Shown piece by piece: positions 26,777 to 35,670 of a stretch of 64,000 nucleotides of DNA. This stretch comes from Gordonia sp. SL306. GTDB taxonomy: Bacteria; Actinomycetota; Actinomycetes; Mycobacteriales; Mycobacteriaceae. The notes under the pieces are model-generated. The model was not told where the DNA came from, searched no databases, and saw only the letters and a program-made list of their open reading frames with translations. Location: contig NZ_CP113063.1 of the NCBI RefSeq assembly GCF_026625785.1, forward strand, positions 4,092,001 through 4,156,000. Direction: 5' to 3'. The stretch's first letter is position 1, and each line of letters opens with the position of its first letter. Made by a program: the position numbers and the translations under genes.

Positions 26777-28015
26777 ATGGCCTCCTCACCTGCCGCTCGT
26801 TCCGCCGCATCACCCGCATCGGTCACCGAATATCTGCGTCTCGGACTCGCCTTCGACCGTCTCGAGGAAGGTTTCGTCGACGCGTACACCGGGAACCCGG
26901 CGCTGCGGACCGACGTGGCGAACGGTCCCGCCCCTGAGCCGTCGGCGCTGGCGGACCGTGCACGCGGTCTGCGTCGCGAGCTACCCGGCGAGCTGTCATC
27001 CGACCGGGCCGAATTCATCGGGGCCCACCTGTCGGCGCTCGAATGCTCGGCACGAAAGTTCGCAGGCGAGGAGATCGGTTTCGTCGACGAGGTCCGTGCG
27101 TACTTCGACGTCGAGATCACGATGGGCGACCCGCAGACCTACCGGGAGGCACACGCCGCGATGGCGGTCGAACTCGGTGTGCCCGACGCGTCGGGTGATG
27201 CGCTCGCCGACGCGTATGCGGCACACCGGCGCTCCGACGAGATCCCGGCCGACCGCGTCGACGAGTGCGTGCGGGCCTTCAGCGGGGCACTGCGTGAGCG
27301 TGTCCGGTCGGCGTTCGTGCTCCCCGACAGCGAGCTGGTCGAGTTCGACGTGGTCACCGACAAACCATGGTCGGGTTTCAACTACTACCTCGGCGACTAC
27401 CGCTCCCGCGTCGCGATCAATGTCGATCTCACGCAGCACATGTCGTCGCTGCCGCACCTGATCGCGCACGAGGCCTACCCGGGACACCACACCGAGCACT
27501 GCCGGAAGGAGGAACTCCTCGTCGGCGGTGGACAGCAGGAGCAGAGCATCTTCCTGGTGAACACGCCGCAGTGCCTGATGGCCGAGGGACTCGCCGACCA
27601 TGCGCTCGTCGCCGCGATCGGACCGGACTGGGGACTGTGGGCCCAGGAGATCTACGCGGATCTCGGCCTGCGCTTCGACGGTGAGCGAGCTCAGCGGATG
27701 TCGCGCGCGTCGAGCGGTCTGCTCGGTGTGCGTCAGGATGCGGCACTGCTCCTGCATGACCGGCACGCTGACCAGGACGAGGTTGCCGACTTCCTGCGGC
27801 GATGGCTCCTGGCGCCACCCGAGCGGGCCCGTCAGATGCTGCGATTCCTCACCTCGCCCCTGTGGCGCGCCTACATCTCCACCTACGTCGAGGGCTACCG
27901 GTTGCTGGGTACGTGGCTCGATGCGGTACCCGACCACGACCGCCTCGCCCGGTTCGGCCGGCTGCTCGACGAACCGCTCATCCCATCGCAGCTGAGAGCC
28001 GAACTCGGGGTCTGA
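26777..28015 (+). CDS. DUF885 family putative zinc metallopeptidase-like protein
   Basis: A 412-residue, mostly helical protein of the DUF885 family. The metal-site motif is [12 protein letters not shown] at residue 231 onward (His231, Glu232, His237/238). A downstream [16 protein letters not shown] may supply the third ligand Glu. Members are annotated as putative carboxypeptidase-like proteins without firm substrates. No signal peptide is visible, so it is probably cytoplasmic. TAGCCT at 26765-26770 ends 6 bases before the ATG, suggesting leaderless transcription. It is not part of the mycobacterial order between coaA and glyA. Confidence 0.8.
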   Translation: MASSPAARSAASPASVTEYLRLGLAFDRLEEGFVDAYTGNPALRTDVANGPAPEPSALADRARGLRRELPGELSSDRAEFIGAHLSALECSARKFAGEEIGFVDEVRAYFDVEITMGDPQTYREAHAAMAVELGVPDASGDALADAYAAHRRSDEIPADRVDECVRAFSGALRERVRSAFVLPDSELVEFDVVTDKPWSGFNYYLGDYRSRVAINVDLTQHMSSLPHLIAHEAYPGHHTEHCRKEELLVGGGQQEQSIFLVNTPQCLMAEGLADHALVAAIGPDWGLWAQEIYADLGLRFDGERAQRMSRASSGLLGVRQDAALLLHDRHADQDEVADFLRRWLLAPPERARQMLRFLTSPLWRAYISTYVEGYRLLGTWLDAVPDHDRLARFGRLLDEPLIPSQLRAELGV

Positions 28016-28041
28016 GCGCGGGGCCCATAGACTTGTCGACC

Positions 28042-29334
28042 ATGAGCCTGAATTCGATGTCCCTGGCCGAACTCGACCCGGACGTTGCCGCTGCGATGAA
28101 CGGCGAGCTGAGCCGCCAGCGCGACACGCTCGAGATGATCGCCTCGGAGAATTTCGTTCCGCGCGCGGTCCTGCAGGCGCAGGGGAGCGTGCTCACCAAC
28201 AAGTACGCAGAGGGATACCCGGGCCGCCGCTATTACGGCGGGTGTGAGTACGTCGACGTGGTCGAGGACATCGCGCGCGATCGTGCCAAGGAGGTGTTCG
28301 GTGCCGACTTCGCCAACGTCCAGCCGCACTCGGGTGCGCAGGCGAACGCAGCGGTGCTGATGGCCCTGATGAACCCGGGTGAGAAGTTGCTCGGACTCGA
28401 CCTCGCCCACGGTGGTCACCTGACCCACGGGATGCGGTTGAACTTCTCCGGCAAGCTCTACGAGAACCATTTCTACGGGGTCAGCAAAGAGGACTTCCGG
28501 ATCGACATGGACGAGGTGCGCAAGATCGCGCAGGATGTCCGGCCGAAGGTGATCTGCGCGGGCTGGTCCGCCTACCCGCGGACCCTCGACTTCGAGGCGT
28601 TCCGGTCGATCGCCGACGAGGTGGGCGCCTACCTCTGGACCGACATGGCCCATTTCGCCGGGCTCGTGGCCGCGGGTCTGCACCCGTCACCGGTTCCGCA
28701 CTCCGATGTCGTGTCGTCGACCATCCACAAGACCCTGGGCGGTCCGCGGTCGGGCCTGATCCTGGCGAAGCAGGACTGGGCGAAGAAGCTCAACTCGGCG
28801 GTGTTCCCCGGACAGCAGGGCGGACCGCTCATGCACGCGATCGCGGGCAAGGCCGTCGCTCTGAAGATCGCCGGGACCGAGGAGTTCGCCGAGCGGCAGC
28901 GCCGCACCCTGTCGGGAGCGAAGCTGCTGGCCGAACGTCTCACCGGCACCGACGTCGAGAAGGCAGGCGTGTCCGTCCTGACCGGTGGCACCGACGTGCA
29001 CCTCGTCCTGGTGGACCTGCGCAACAGTCAGCTCGACGGTCAGCAGGCCGAGGATCTGCTGCATCAGATCGGAATCACGGTGAACCGCAACGCGGTGCCG
29101 TTCGACCCGCGTCCGCCGATGGTCACCTCGGGCCTGCGCATCGGCACGCCGGCGCTCGCGACCCGCGGCTTCGGCGACGAACAGTTCACCGAGGTCGCAG
29201 ACATCATCGGTACTGCGCTCGCGGCCGGACAGGACGCCGACGTGTCGGCGTTGCGTGGCCGCGTCTCCGCTCTCGCACTCGACTTCCCCCTCTACGACGG
29301 GCTGGAGGAGTGGGGTCTGATGAGCCGGGTCTGA
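28042..29334 (+). CDS. glyA: Serine hydroxymethyltransferase
   Basis: A PLP enzyme interconverting serine and glycine with tetrahydrofolate, the main source of one-carbon units. The 430-residue protein shows [22 protein letters not shown], the PLP-lysine segment [15 protein letters not shown] and the C-terminal [21 protein letters not shown] at 28028-28033 lies 8 bases before the ATG, so the transcript is probably leaderless. It sits between coaA and a desA2-like gene, as glyA1 does in M. tuberculosis. Confidence 0.95.
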   Translation: MSLNSMSLAELDPDVAAAMNGELSRQRDTLEMIASENFVPRAVLQAQGSVLTNKYAEGYPGRRYYGGCEYVDVVEDIARDRAKEVFGADFANVQPHSGAQANAAVLMALMNPGEKLLGLDLAHGGHLTHGMRLNFSGKLYENHFYGVSKEDFRIDMDEVRKIAQDVRPKVICAGWSAYPRTLDFEAFRSIADEVGAYLWTDMAHFAGLVAAGLHPSPVPHSDVVSSTIHKTLGGPRSGLILAKQDWAKKLNSAVFPGQQGGPLMHAIAGKAVALKIAGTEEFAERQRRTLSGAKLLAERLTGTDVEKAGVSVLTGGTDVHLVLVDLRNSQLDGQQAEDLLHQIGITVNRNAVPFDPRPPMVTSGLRIGTPALATRGFGDEQFTEVADIIGTALAAGQDADVSALRGRVSALALDFPLYDGLEEWGLMSRV

Positions 29335-29354
29335 CCCCGGCGCGCCGGACGGGA

Positions 29355-29384
29355 TTGGCCTACCGCACCGGGTGTGCCTATCCT
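29355..29384 (+). promoter_or_regulatory. Candidate leaderless promoter of the desA2-like gene
   Basis: TTGGCC at 29355-29360, an 18-base spacer, and TATCCT at 29379-29384. The start codon is at 29393, 8 bases after the -10, so the mRNA would have almost no 5' untranslated region. Confidence 0.5.
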
Positions 29385-29392
29385 GTCTGACG

Positions 29393-30265
29393 ATGAACGC
29401 ATTGACCGAGGACGAGCTGATCATCGCGCTGGAAAAGGCGCTGCCCGAGATCGCCGAGGACCATCAGGCGGCGGCCAACCCATGGAACCCGCACGACTGG
29501 GTGCCGTGGGAGTCGGGCCGCAACTTCGCCTTCCTCGGCGGTGACGACTGGGATCCGTCGCAGGCGTCGTTGTCCGACGAGGCGCGGGCCGCGGTGCTGG
29601 CACTGCTGCTCACGAAGGACAACCTGCCGTCGTACCACCGCGTTCTCGCGATCCACTTCCCGGCGTTCTCCGACTGGCGTCAGCTGGTCGGCGTCTGGAC
29701 GGCCGAGGACAACCGGCATGCGATCGTGCTGCGTGACTACCTGGTGGTGACCCGCGCGATCGATCCCGTCGACGCCGAGGAACGCCGTCGCATCCACGTG
29801 ACGGCCGGCTATCGCCAGCACACCGAGGATGTCACCAGCATCGGCCCGCTGGACGTGCTCGCGCTGATGGCGGTACACGAGAACCAGTGCGTCGCGTTCA
29901 TCGAGAAGCTCTCCGCCGCGACCACCGACGACTCCTTCAAGCAGATCCTCGCGAAGATCGCCGGTGACGACGCACTGCAGGCCAAGACGTTCGCGGCATT
30001 CCTGAACGCCGGACTCGTCGCGGACCAGGAAGGCACCGTCCGAGCGCTGGATCGTGCACTGACCGACATCGAGCCGCTCGGTTCCGACGTCGCCGACTTC
30101 GATGACGAGCGTGCCCTGATCGCCGGTTACGAGGACGACAGCACGCGCGCAGCGATCGCCGCGACGCTGGTCGACCAGCTCAAGCTGGGCAACGTCCACG
30201 AGCTCACCGACGATGCCGAGGCCGCACGCCAGCGCATTCTCGCGATGGCGGGCGTCGCGGGCTGA
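29393..30265 (+). CDS. desA2: Acyl-ACP desaturase-like protein (DesA2-like) with altered iron ligands
   Basis: A 290-residue protein of the ferritin-like acyl-[acyl carrier protein] desaturase family, in the DesA2 position between glyA and phoH2. Family signatures are NFAFLGGDDWDPSQ, LTKDNLPSYHR, TAEDNRHAIVLRDYLVVTR (about 105-125) and FLNAGL. The di-iron ligands are not canonical: the first ExxH reads D-N-R-H, the second (about residue 192) reads D-A-L-Q, with Gln instead of His. The helix-5 Glu is kept (HENQCVAF). The protein may bind a different metal or be non-catalytic. M. tuberculosis DesA2 retains the ExxH pairs as I recall it. Confidence 0.8.
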   Translation: MNALTEDELIIALEKALPEIAEDHQAAANPWNPHDWVPWESGRNFAFLGGDDWDPSQASLSDEARAAVLALLLTKDNLPSYHRVLAIHFPAFSDWRQLVGVWTAEDNRHAIVLRDYLVVTRAIDPVDAEERRRIHVTAGYRQHTEDVTSIGPLDVLALMAVHENQCVAFIEKLSAATTDDSFKQILAKIAGDDALQAKTFAAFLNAGLVADQEGTVRALDRALTDIEPLGSDVADFDDERALIAGYEDDSTRAAIAATLVDQLKLGNVHELTDDAEAARQRILAMAGVAG

Positions 30266-30335
30266 ACAGTCCCGCATCGCTCCGTCCGGTTGCCGGTAGG
30301 TGGATCGCCGGGCAATCCGCGTTAACGCATAATTC

Positions 30336-30382
30336 ACGCCGACACACCCCTTTCGGACGCGCCGAGAGGGGTGTGTCGGCGT
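30336..30382 (+). promoter_or_regulatory. 16-bp perfect hairpin at the head of the phoH2 leader
   Basis: ACGCCGACACACCCCT (30336-30351) and AGGGGTGTGTCGGCGT (30367-30382) are exact reverse complements around a 15-base loop. It lies 70 bases after the desA2-like stop and about 190 before phoH2. It has no T-tract, so it may be a factor-dependent terminator for the upstream gene or the 5' end structure of the phoH2 mRNA. It covers the possible GTG start of the upstream frame. Confidence 0.7.
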
Positions 30383-30559
30383 ACGTTGACCAGTGACGGG
30401 CCGCGGGGAAGCGGTTCGTCCGGGAGGTTCGATTCGTGGTGTGCACCAGCAACGCGAGGGGGCCGGCCCCGGTCCTCGTCCACCTTGGCTGACCAGCCGA
30501 GACGGGCAAGAACCAGCCGGTCGTCGCAACCGGTTTGTGCGGGCGCCGCACAAACGTAG
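30371..30559 (+). CDS. Possible upstream frame of phoH2 (PhoAT-like candidate)
   Basis: A 62-codon frame (GTG start) ending in TAG 9 bases before phoH2. The product is basic and Ser/Arg-rich and contains LADQPRRARTSRSSQPVC. Mycobacterial phoH2 is preceded by a small antitoxin-like gene, phoAT. This frame is in the right place, but I cannot confirm homology. Composition and the weak start leave open that the leader is a non-coding structured RNA. A second short frame with a better ribosome site (GGGAGG, GTG about 30436) encodes only 18 residues. The TAG lies inside the hairpin that covers the phoH2 ribosome site. Confidence 0.4.
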   Translation: MCRRTLTSDGPRGSGSSGRFDSWCAPATRGGRPRSSSTLADQPRRARTSRSSQPVCAGAAQT

Positions 30560-30569
30560 GAGCCCTACG
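30533..30569 (+). promoter_or_regulatory. Tandem hairpins covering the phoH2 ribosome-binding site
   Basis: GTTTGTGCGG (30533-30542) pairs perfectly with CCGCACAAAC (30546-30555). Immediately after it CGTAGG (30555-30560) pairs with CCTACG (30564-30569) around AGC. The second stem contains the Shine-Dalgarno AGGAG (30558-30562) and reaches the first base of the phoH2 GTG. Translation of the upstream frame to its TAG at 30557 would open it, giving translational coupling. Confidence 0.65.
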
Positions 30570-31870
30570 TGACCACTCGCACCTACGTCCTCGACACCTC
30601 CGTGCTGCTGTCCGATCCCTGGGCGGTCTTGCGCTTCGCCGAACACCACGTGGTCCTGCCGCTGGTGGTCATCGGCGAACTCGAGGGCAAACGCCACCAT
30701 CACGAGCTCGGTTGGTTCGCGCGGGAATCATTGCGGATGCTCGACGATCTCCGTCTCGAGCACGGCCGTCTCGACCTCCCGCTGCCCATCGGAGACGAGG
30801 GTGGCTCTCTTCAGGTGGAGCTCAACCACACCGACCCTGCGGTCTTGCCCGCCGGCTTCCGTACCGAGACCAACGATTCCCGAATCCTCGCCTGCGCGTT
30901 GAACCTGCGCGCGGAGGGCAAGGACGTGACCCTGGTGTCCAAGGACACCCCGTTGCGGGTCAAGGCGGGAGCCGTGGGGCTCGCCGCCGACGAATATCAC
31001 GCCCAGGACGTGGTGGTCTCCGGCTGGTCGGGAATGACGGAGCTCGACGTGGACTCCACCGTCGTCGACACCCTGTACTCGGAGGGTGTGGTGGATATCG
31101 ACGAGGCGCGAGAACTGCCGTGCCACACCGGTATTCGCATCCTCGGCAACGGTTCGAGCGCGCTCGGCCGGGTGAACGCGGACAAACGGGTCCAGCTGGT
31201 GCGCGGCGACCGGGAGGCCTTCGGTCTGCACGGTCGGTCCGCGGAGCAGCGCGTCGCGCTCGATCTCCTGCTCGACGACAGCGTCGGCATCATCTCCCTG
31301 GGCGGCAAGGCGGGCACCGGTAAGTCGGCGTTGGCATTGTGCGCAGGCCTCGAAGCGGTGTTGGAGCGCCGCACGCAGCGCAAGGTCGTCGTGTTCCGGC
31401 CGCTGTATGCCGTCGGCGGTCAGCAGCTCGGCTATCTCCCGGGCAGTGAGTCGGAGAAGATGGGCCCCTGGGCACAGGCGGTCTTCGACACCTTGGAGGG
31501 GCTCGCGTCGCCCGAGGTGATCGAGGAGGTGCTGAGCCGGGGCATGCTCGAGGTCCTGCCCCTGACACACATCCGGGGGCGGTCGCTGCACGATTCGTTC
31601 GTGATCGTCGACGAGGCGCAGTCACTGGAGCGCAACGTCCTGCTGACCGTGCTGTCGCGGCTGGGTGCCGGCTCGCGTGTGGTCCTCACACACGACGTGG
31701 CGCAGCGCGACAACCTGCGAGTCGGTCGCCATGACGGCGTCGCGGCGGTCATCGAGAAATTGAAGGGTCACCCGCTCTTCGCGCATGTCACGCTGACACG
31801 GAGCGAGCGTTCGCCGATAGCGGCGCTGGTGACCGAGATGCTGGAGGAGTTCGCGCCCGGGGCCGACTGA
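30569..31870 (+). CDS. phoH2: PhoH2: PIN-domain ribonuclease fused to PhoH ATPase/helicase
   Basis: A 433-residue fusion. The N-terminal PIN domain ([43 protein letters not shown]) supplies the acidic RNase site. The C-terminal PhoH domain has Walker [12 protein letters not shown] (about residue 245), [29 protein letters not shown] and Walker [11 protein letters not shown]. Mycobacterial PhoH2 is a sequence-specific RNA helicase/RNase considered a toxin-like module with a small upstream partner. The GTG start has AGGAG 6 bases before it, held in a hairpin. A strong hairpin at 31915-31946 follows the gene. Confidence 0.93.
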   Translation: MTTRTYVLDTSVLLSDPWAVLRFAEHHVVLPLVVIGELEGKRHHHELGWFARESLRMLDDLRLEHGRLDLPLPIGDEGGSLQVELNHTDPAVLPAGFRTETNDSRILACALNLRAEGKDVTLVSKDTPLRVKAGAVGLAADEYHAQDVVVSGWSGMTELDVDSTVVDTLYSEGVVDIDEARELPCHTGIRILGNGSSALGRVNADKRVQLVRGDREAFGLHGRSAEQRVALDLLLDDSVGIISLGGKAGTGKSALALCAGLEAVLERRTQRKVVVFRPLYAVGGQQLGYLPGSESEKMGPWAQAVFDTLEGLASPEVIEEVLSRGMLEVLPLTHIRGRSLHDSFVIVDEAQSLERNVLLTVLSRLGAGSRVVLTHDVAQRDNLRVGRHDGVAAVIEKLKGHPLFAHVTLTRSERSPIAALVTEMLEEFAPGAD

Positions 31871-31914
31871 CCTACACGGGCCACGAAGGCCTCGTCCACC
31901 CCGACCGCCGCAGC

Positions 31915-31946
31915 GCTGCCGCACCGGTACCTACCGGTGCGGCAGC
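31915..31946 (+). terminator. Hairpin terminator after phoH2
   Basis: GCTGCCGCACCGGTA (31915-31929) and TACCGGTGCGGCAGC (31932-31946) are exact complements, 45 bases after the phoH2 stop. There is no T-run, as is common in high-GC actinobacteria. It also ends the small minus-strand frame at 31952-32035. Confidence 0.7.
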
Positions 31947-31951
31947 ATTGC

Positions 31952-32035
31952 TCAGGACGATCCGAGCGGGATGCCCGCGGCGATCAGTTCTGCGAGCGTC
32001 GCCCACAGGGCGGTGATGGTGTCGAACGAGCCCAT
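31952..32035 (-). CDS. Possible 27-residue amphipathic peptide
   Basis: On the minus strand an ATG preceded by AAAGGGGAACACC starts a 27-codon frame beginning MGSFDTITALWATLAEL and ending IPLGSS. The peptide alternates hydrophobic residues (F, I, L, W, L, I) with polar ones, so it could form an amphipathic helix. Small pore peptides of this size (PorA/PorH) occur in the mycolate outer membrane of corynebacteria, but no similarity to them is visible. A 7-bp hairpin GTCGGGG/CCCCGAC (32057-32078) lies in its leader. The rest of 31871-32222 shows only the phoH2 terminator and divergent promoter DNA. Confidence 0.4.
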   Translation of the reverse strand: MGSFDTITALWATLAELIAAGIPLGSS

Positions 32036-32222
32036 GGTGTTCCCCTTTCGTGGCAAGTCGGGGGCATATGTCCCCGACCTGCGTCGACCCTACTTGTCGA
32101 CACCGCGATCTGCTGAGTGGGAGCCGACGACGGCATCCCCGAGGGCCTGTCCTGGTGATTCGATCTATATCGCACCGTGATCATCACGTGACTCATGAGC
32201 ACTTGCGCACTGGCACACTGAT

Positions 32223-33203
32223 GTGGTGCTGAAGTTACTGATGAGGCGAATGAGGTTATTGGGACTACTGGCGATCGCGGTGCTCGCTGCCGTCGCCGGA
32301 GGTGCCGGTCCGGCTCTGGCTGCTCCGGGCACAACGACCCCGACGTCCCCGTCGGCGCCACCGAAGTCGTCCGCGCCGGCTTCGCCGGCGATCCCGGAGA
32401 CGGGCATCCCGCTGCTCGACACCCTGCTGAACAGCCTTGCCGGAAATCTCGGCGGCAGCAGTGCCGAGGCCGACACACGTCAGATGATCGTCGTCACCGC
32501 TCCCAAGGCCAACGACGCAACCGCCACGCTGACGGGCTTCGAGCGCGGTGCCGACGGGTCCTGGAAACCCGTCATCGGTCCGACTAAGGCATTTCTGGGC
32601 TCACTCGGGATGGGGGAGCCCAAGGACAACGTCTATCGCACCCCGGAGGGCACCTTCGGGCTCGATCAGGCCTTCGGGCGCCTGGCGAACCCCGGCACCA
32701 AGATGCCGTACAAGAAGGTCGACCGCCAGGACTGGTGGGATTCGAACATGAAGTCGCCCACGTACAACACGATGGTCCGGCAGGCGAAGAGCCCCGGCGG
32801 CGACAGCGAGAACCTCTACGATTCCGGGCCGGTCTACGACTACGCGGTCAACATCGCCCACAATCCGCAGCGGACCCCCGGTAAGGCATCGGCGATGTTC
32901 CTGCACGTCACCAACAACCAGCCGACGCAGGGATGTGTGGCGATCGACAAGGAGCTCATGCGCAAGGTCTTGGTGTGGCTGGACCCGGCGAAGCACCCCA
33001 AGATCTCGATCGGCGTCAATCAGAGTGGACCCCCGGCGAGTTCGGCCGCACCGCAGTCGAGCGCACCCAACTCGACCACACCTCACTCGACCACACCGAA
33101 CGCCGATTCGCCTGCGATGCCCGGTGCCGACGAGCTGACCCAGCTGCTCGGTCAGTTGACCAGCCTGGTGCCGTCGTTGTTCGGGACCACCACCGGCAGT
33201 TAG
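32223..33203 (+). CDS. Exported L,D-transpeptidase-fold (YkuD-like) protein
   Basis: A 326-residue exported protein. A signal peptide (LLGLLAIAVLAAVAGGAGPALA) is followed by a Ser/Pro/Thr-rich stretch, then a YkuD-like domain ending in the active-site pattern FLHVTNNQPTQGCVAID (His and Cys). The C-terminal tail is again Pro/Ser/Thr-rich (PASSAAPQSSAPNSTTPHST). This resembles the Rv0309-type relatives of L,D-transpeptidases in the mycobacterial envelope. Peptidoglycan remodelling is likely but not proven. The GTG at 32223 gives the longest frame; an ATG at 32241 is equally plausible. Confidence 0.8.
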   Translation: MVLKLLMRRMRLLGLLAIAVLAAVAGGAGPALAAPGTTTPTSPSAPPKSSAPASPAIPETGIPLLDTLLNSLAGNLGGSSAEADTRQMIVVTAPKANDATATLTGFERGADGSWKPVIGPTKAFLGSLGMGEPKDNVYRTPEGTFGLDQAFGRLANPGTKMPYKKVDRQDWWDSNMKSPTYNTMVRQAKSPGGDSENLYDSGPVYDYAVNIAHNPQRTPGKASAMFLHVTNNQPTQGCVAIDKELMRKVLVWLDPAKHPKISIGVNQSGPPASSAAPQSSAPNSTTPHSTTPNADSPAMPGADELTQLLGQLTSLVPSLFGTTTGS

Positions 33204-33220
33204 TTCTCTGCTCCTGAGGT

Positions 33221-33255
33221 CGGGGACCGGTGGTGATTCGTCACTCCGGTCCCCG
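33221..33255. terminator. Bidirectional hairpin terminator
   Basis: CGGGGACCGG (33221-33230) and CCGGTCCCCG (33246-33255) are exact complements around a 15-base loop. It lies between the convergent L,D-transpeptidase-like and PIG-L genes and overlaps the last codons of the latter. Confidence 0.65.
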
Positions 33256-33933
33256 CTTCAGTTCGAAACAGGCGGCGCGGAGATCGTCGAAGTCGTCGCG
33301 CGGCGCGGTCACCATGTCGATCTGGCGACGGGCCTGCTCGACGACCGGGGTGGCCGGATCGAGCACCGAGAGGTACTTCGCGTGGGCGGCAAGGGAGTTC
33401 ACCGCCACGTCGATCTGATCGGTGACGTCGACCGCATGGGTCGCGCTCGGGCCGTTCTCGAAGAGCCGGCGGGGCCGGGTGATCGGGTCGAGGGCGTCAT
33501 AGGCCTCGATGACGGCGGCGGCGAACTCCATGTGATCGGACTGATTGGGTTGTCCGGGAGCCCATTCCGGGCCGCCGAAGAGGGACAGGATCAGATCGGG
33601 CTTGACCCGTGTGATCGTCTGCTGGATCCGGTTACGCAGCTCCGGGGTGTTGCGGATCGCACTGTCGGGAAATCCCCAGAACTCCACCTCGTCGACTCCC
33701 ACGATCGCTGCGGACGCGCGCTGCTCGGCCTCGCGTGCCGGGCCGGCCTCCGCGGGGTCCATGCCCTCGATGCCCGCCTCCCCGCTCGACGCGAGCGCGT
33801 AGACGATGTGCCGCCCCTGCGCGGTCCAGCGTGCGACTGCGGGCGCCATCCCGTATTCCGGGTCGTCGGGGTGTGCGACGAGGACGAGTCCGGTCTGCCA
33901 GTCGGCCGGGAACGGGAGGAGCTGAGTCGTCAT
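33241..33933 (-). CDS. PIG-L family (LmbE-type) zinc deacetylase/hydrolase
   Basis: A 230-residue relative of MshB/Mca. The zinc motif LVAHPDDPEYG lies near the N-terminus and the third ligand in GQPNQSDHMEF. The substrate is unknown; the family removes acyl groups from amino sugars or cleaves mycothiol conjugates. The ATG at 33933 was chosen because the family alignment starts just before the zinc motif and upstream in-frame residues are repeat-derived. It is the second PIG-L-type enzyme in the window after mca. Its upstream region is a 21-base repeat array. Confidence 0.87.
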   Translation of the reverse strand: MTTQLLPFPADWQTGLVLVAHPDDPEYGMAPAVARWTAQGRHIVYALASSGEAGIEGMDPAEAGPAREAEQRASAAIVGVDEVEFWGFPDSAIRNTPELRNRIQQTITRVKPDLILSLFGGPEWAPGQPNQSDHMEFAAAVIEAYDALDPITRPRRLFENGPSATHAVDVTDQIDVAVNSLAAHAKYLSVLDPATPVVEQARRQIDMVTAPRDDFDDLRAACFELKRGPE

Positions 33934-33999
33934 GGTGACGAAGCTACGCGCGGATGCGCCGTCCTCGTGGCGTCTCGGCGTATGTGACCGATGCGCCGA

Positions 34000-34184
34000 G
34001 CGGGTACAGAATTTCGTCGAGCGTGCACACCGATCCGTCGAGCGTGCGCGGATGACCACGTACGCGCACGATCGGCGGAGATCTGTGCACGATCGACGGA
34101 ATTCTGTGCACGATCGGCGGAGAACTGTGCACGATCGACGGGTTTCTGGGCCCGATCGGCGCTTGGGAGGTGCGCCGGATCGGC
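34000..34184. repeat. 21-base-period divergent intergenic repeat array (copy 2)
   Basis: The gap 33934-34190 holds the clearest copy of the repeat. Left-arm units end at 34009, 34030 and 34051 (core GTCGAGCGTGCRC). Right-arm units carry GCACGATCGRCGG with the CAC at 34067, 34088, 34109 and 34130 and a weaker one at 34151, each exactly 21 bases apart, then one shifted degenerate unit near 34175. As at 4046-4200, the arms are in opposite orientation around a short centre (about 34055). No coding frame explains it. Confidence 0.85.
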
Positions 34185-34190
34185 GTGTGC

Positions 34191-35591
34191 TCAGCGCTCG
34201 CGGTCGAGGTTCGCCATCTTGAGCACGTCGAGGCGCGCGTCGAGTTCGGCCTCGGAGAGCTTGTCACCGATGAGCCCGCGATCGATCACCGTCTGGCGAA
34301 TCGTCTTGCCCTCCTTGAGAGCCTGCTTGGCAACCGCGGCGGCCTCCTCGTAGCCGATCGCGCTGTTGAGCGGGGTCACGATGGACGGCGAGCTCTCGGC
34401 GAGGGTGCGCAGACGCTCCTCGTCGGCGTCCAGGCCGACGATGCACCGGTCCGCGAACAGGCGGGCAACGTTGGCCAGCAGCTTCAGCGACTCGAGCACG
34501 TTGCGCGCCATCATCGGGATGTAGACGTTCAGCTCGAACGCACCGTTGCCGCCGCCCCAGGTGACTGCGGCGTCGTTGCCGATGACCTGCGCCGCGACCT
34601 GCGTGACCGCCTCGGGCAGAACCGGATTGACCTTGCCGGGCATGATCGACGATCCGGGCTGCAGGTCGGGCAGGTGGATCTCGCCGAGACCGGTCAGCGG
34701 TCCCGATCCCATCCAGCGGATGTCGTTGGCGATCTTGGTGAGTGAGACCGCGATGGTCTTCAGCTGGCCGGACAGTTCGACGAGTCCGTCGCGTGCGGCC
34801 TGCGCCTCGAAGTTGTCCTTCGCCAGTGACAGCGCGTCGACGTCGGTCAGCGAACGGAGCTCGGCGACGACCTTGGTGCCGAAACCGTCGGGGGCGTTCA
34901 GCCCGGTGCCGACCGCGGTGCCGCCGATCGCCAGCTCACCGACGCGGGGGAGCGTGGCCGTGACGCGCTCGACGCCTGCCTCGATCTGACGTGCGTAGCC
35001 GTTGAACTCCTGGCCCAGGGTCACCGGGACCGCATCCATCAGATGCGTGCGGCCGCTCTTGACCACGTCGCGCCACTGGGTCGCCTTGTCCAACAGGGCG
35101 AGTCGCAAGTGGTCGAGGGCGGGAATCAGGTCGGTGACCGCGGCCTCCGTGGCGGCCACATGAGTCGCGGTGGGGAAGGTGTCATTCGACGACTGCGACA
35201 TGTTGACGTGGTCGTTGGGGTGGATCTCGACGCCGTTGGCCTTGGCGATGGAGGCGATCACCTCGTTGGCGTTCATGTTGGAGCTGGTGCCCGAGCCGGT
35301 CTGGAAGACGTCGATCGGGAACTGATCGTCGTGCTGGCCGTCGGCGATCTCCTTGGCCGCGGCGACGATCGCGTCGGCCTTCTCGGCGTCGAGGAGGCCG
35401 AGGTCCTTGTTGACCTGCGCGCAGGCCGCCTTGAGCAGACCCATCGCCCGGATCTGGGTCCGTTCGAGCGGGCGGTGACTGATCGGGAAGTTCTCCACGG
35501 CCCGTTGCGTCTGGGCGCGCCACAGGGCGTCGATGGGGACCTGGACCTCGCCCATGGTGTCGTGCTCGATGCGGTACTGCTGTTCGGTCAT
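34191..35591 (-). CDS. fumC: Fumarate hydratase class II
   Basis: FumC interconverts fumarate and malate in the citric acid cycle and is the oxygen-stable, iron-free type. The 466-residue protein has [43 protein letters not shown] and the superfamily signature [11 protein letters not shown] (about residue 315). It lies beside glpX, as Rv1098c does beside Rv1099c in M. tuberculosis. The 79-base gap to glpX leaves co-transcription possible. Confidence 0.95.
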   Translation of the reverse strand: MTEQQYRIEHDTMGEVQVPIDALWRAQTQRAVENFPISHRPLERTQIRAMGLLKAACAQVNKDLGLLDAEKADAIVAAAKEIADGQHDDQFPIDVFQTGSGTSSNMNANEVIASIAKANGVEIHPNDHVNMSQSSNDTFPTATHVAATEAAVTDLIPALDHLRLALLDKATQWRDVVKSGRTHLMDAVPVTLGQEFNGYARQIEAGVERVTATLPRVGELAIGGTAVGTGLNAPDGFGTKVVAELRSLTDVDALSLAKDNFEAQAARDGLVELSGQLKTIAVSLTKIANDIRWMGSGPLTGLGEIHLPDLQPGSSIMPGKVNPVLPEAVTQVAAQVIGNDAAVTWGGGNGAFELNVYIPMMARNVLESLKLLANVARLFADRCIVGLDADEERLRTLAESSPSIVTPLNSAIGYEEAAAVAKQALKEGKTIRQTVIDRGLIGDKLSEAELDARLDVLKMANLDRER

Positions 35592-35670
35592 GTGAAGACA
35601 ACCATCCTCGTGTGTTCTCGGGAAAGGGTGGGCTGCAGAAGTTTTCGCAGATCGTTGGTGGAAATCTCGG

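Noticed and set aside
30383..30532. A ydaO (cyclic di-AMP) riboswitch in the phoH2 leader
   Set aside because: Some GC-rich stems and a GGGGAAGC segment are suggestive, but the conserved ydaO core order could not be followed.
34000..34184. The short-period repeats as a CRISPR array
   Set aside because: The repeat unit fills the whole 21-base period, there are no unique spacers, the arms are inverted relative to each other, and no cas gene is present.
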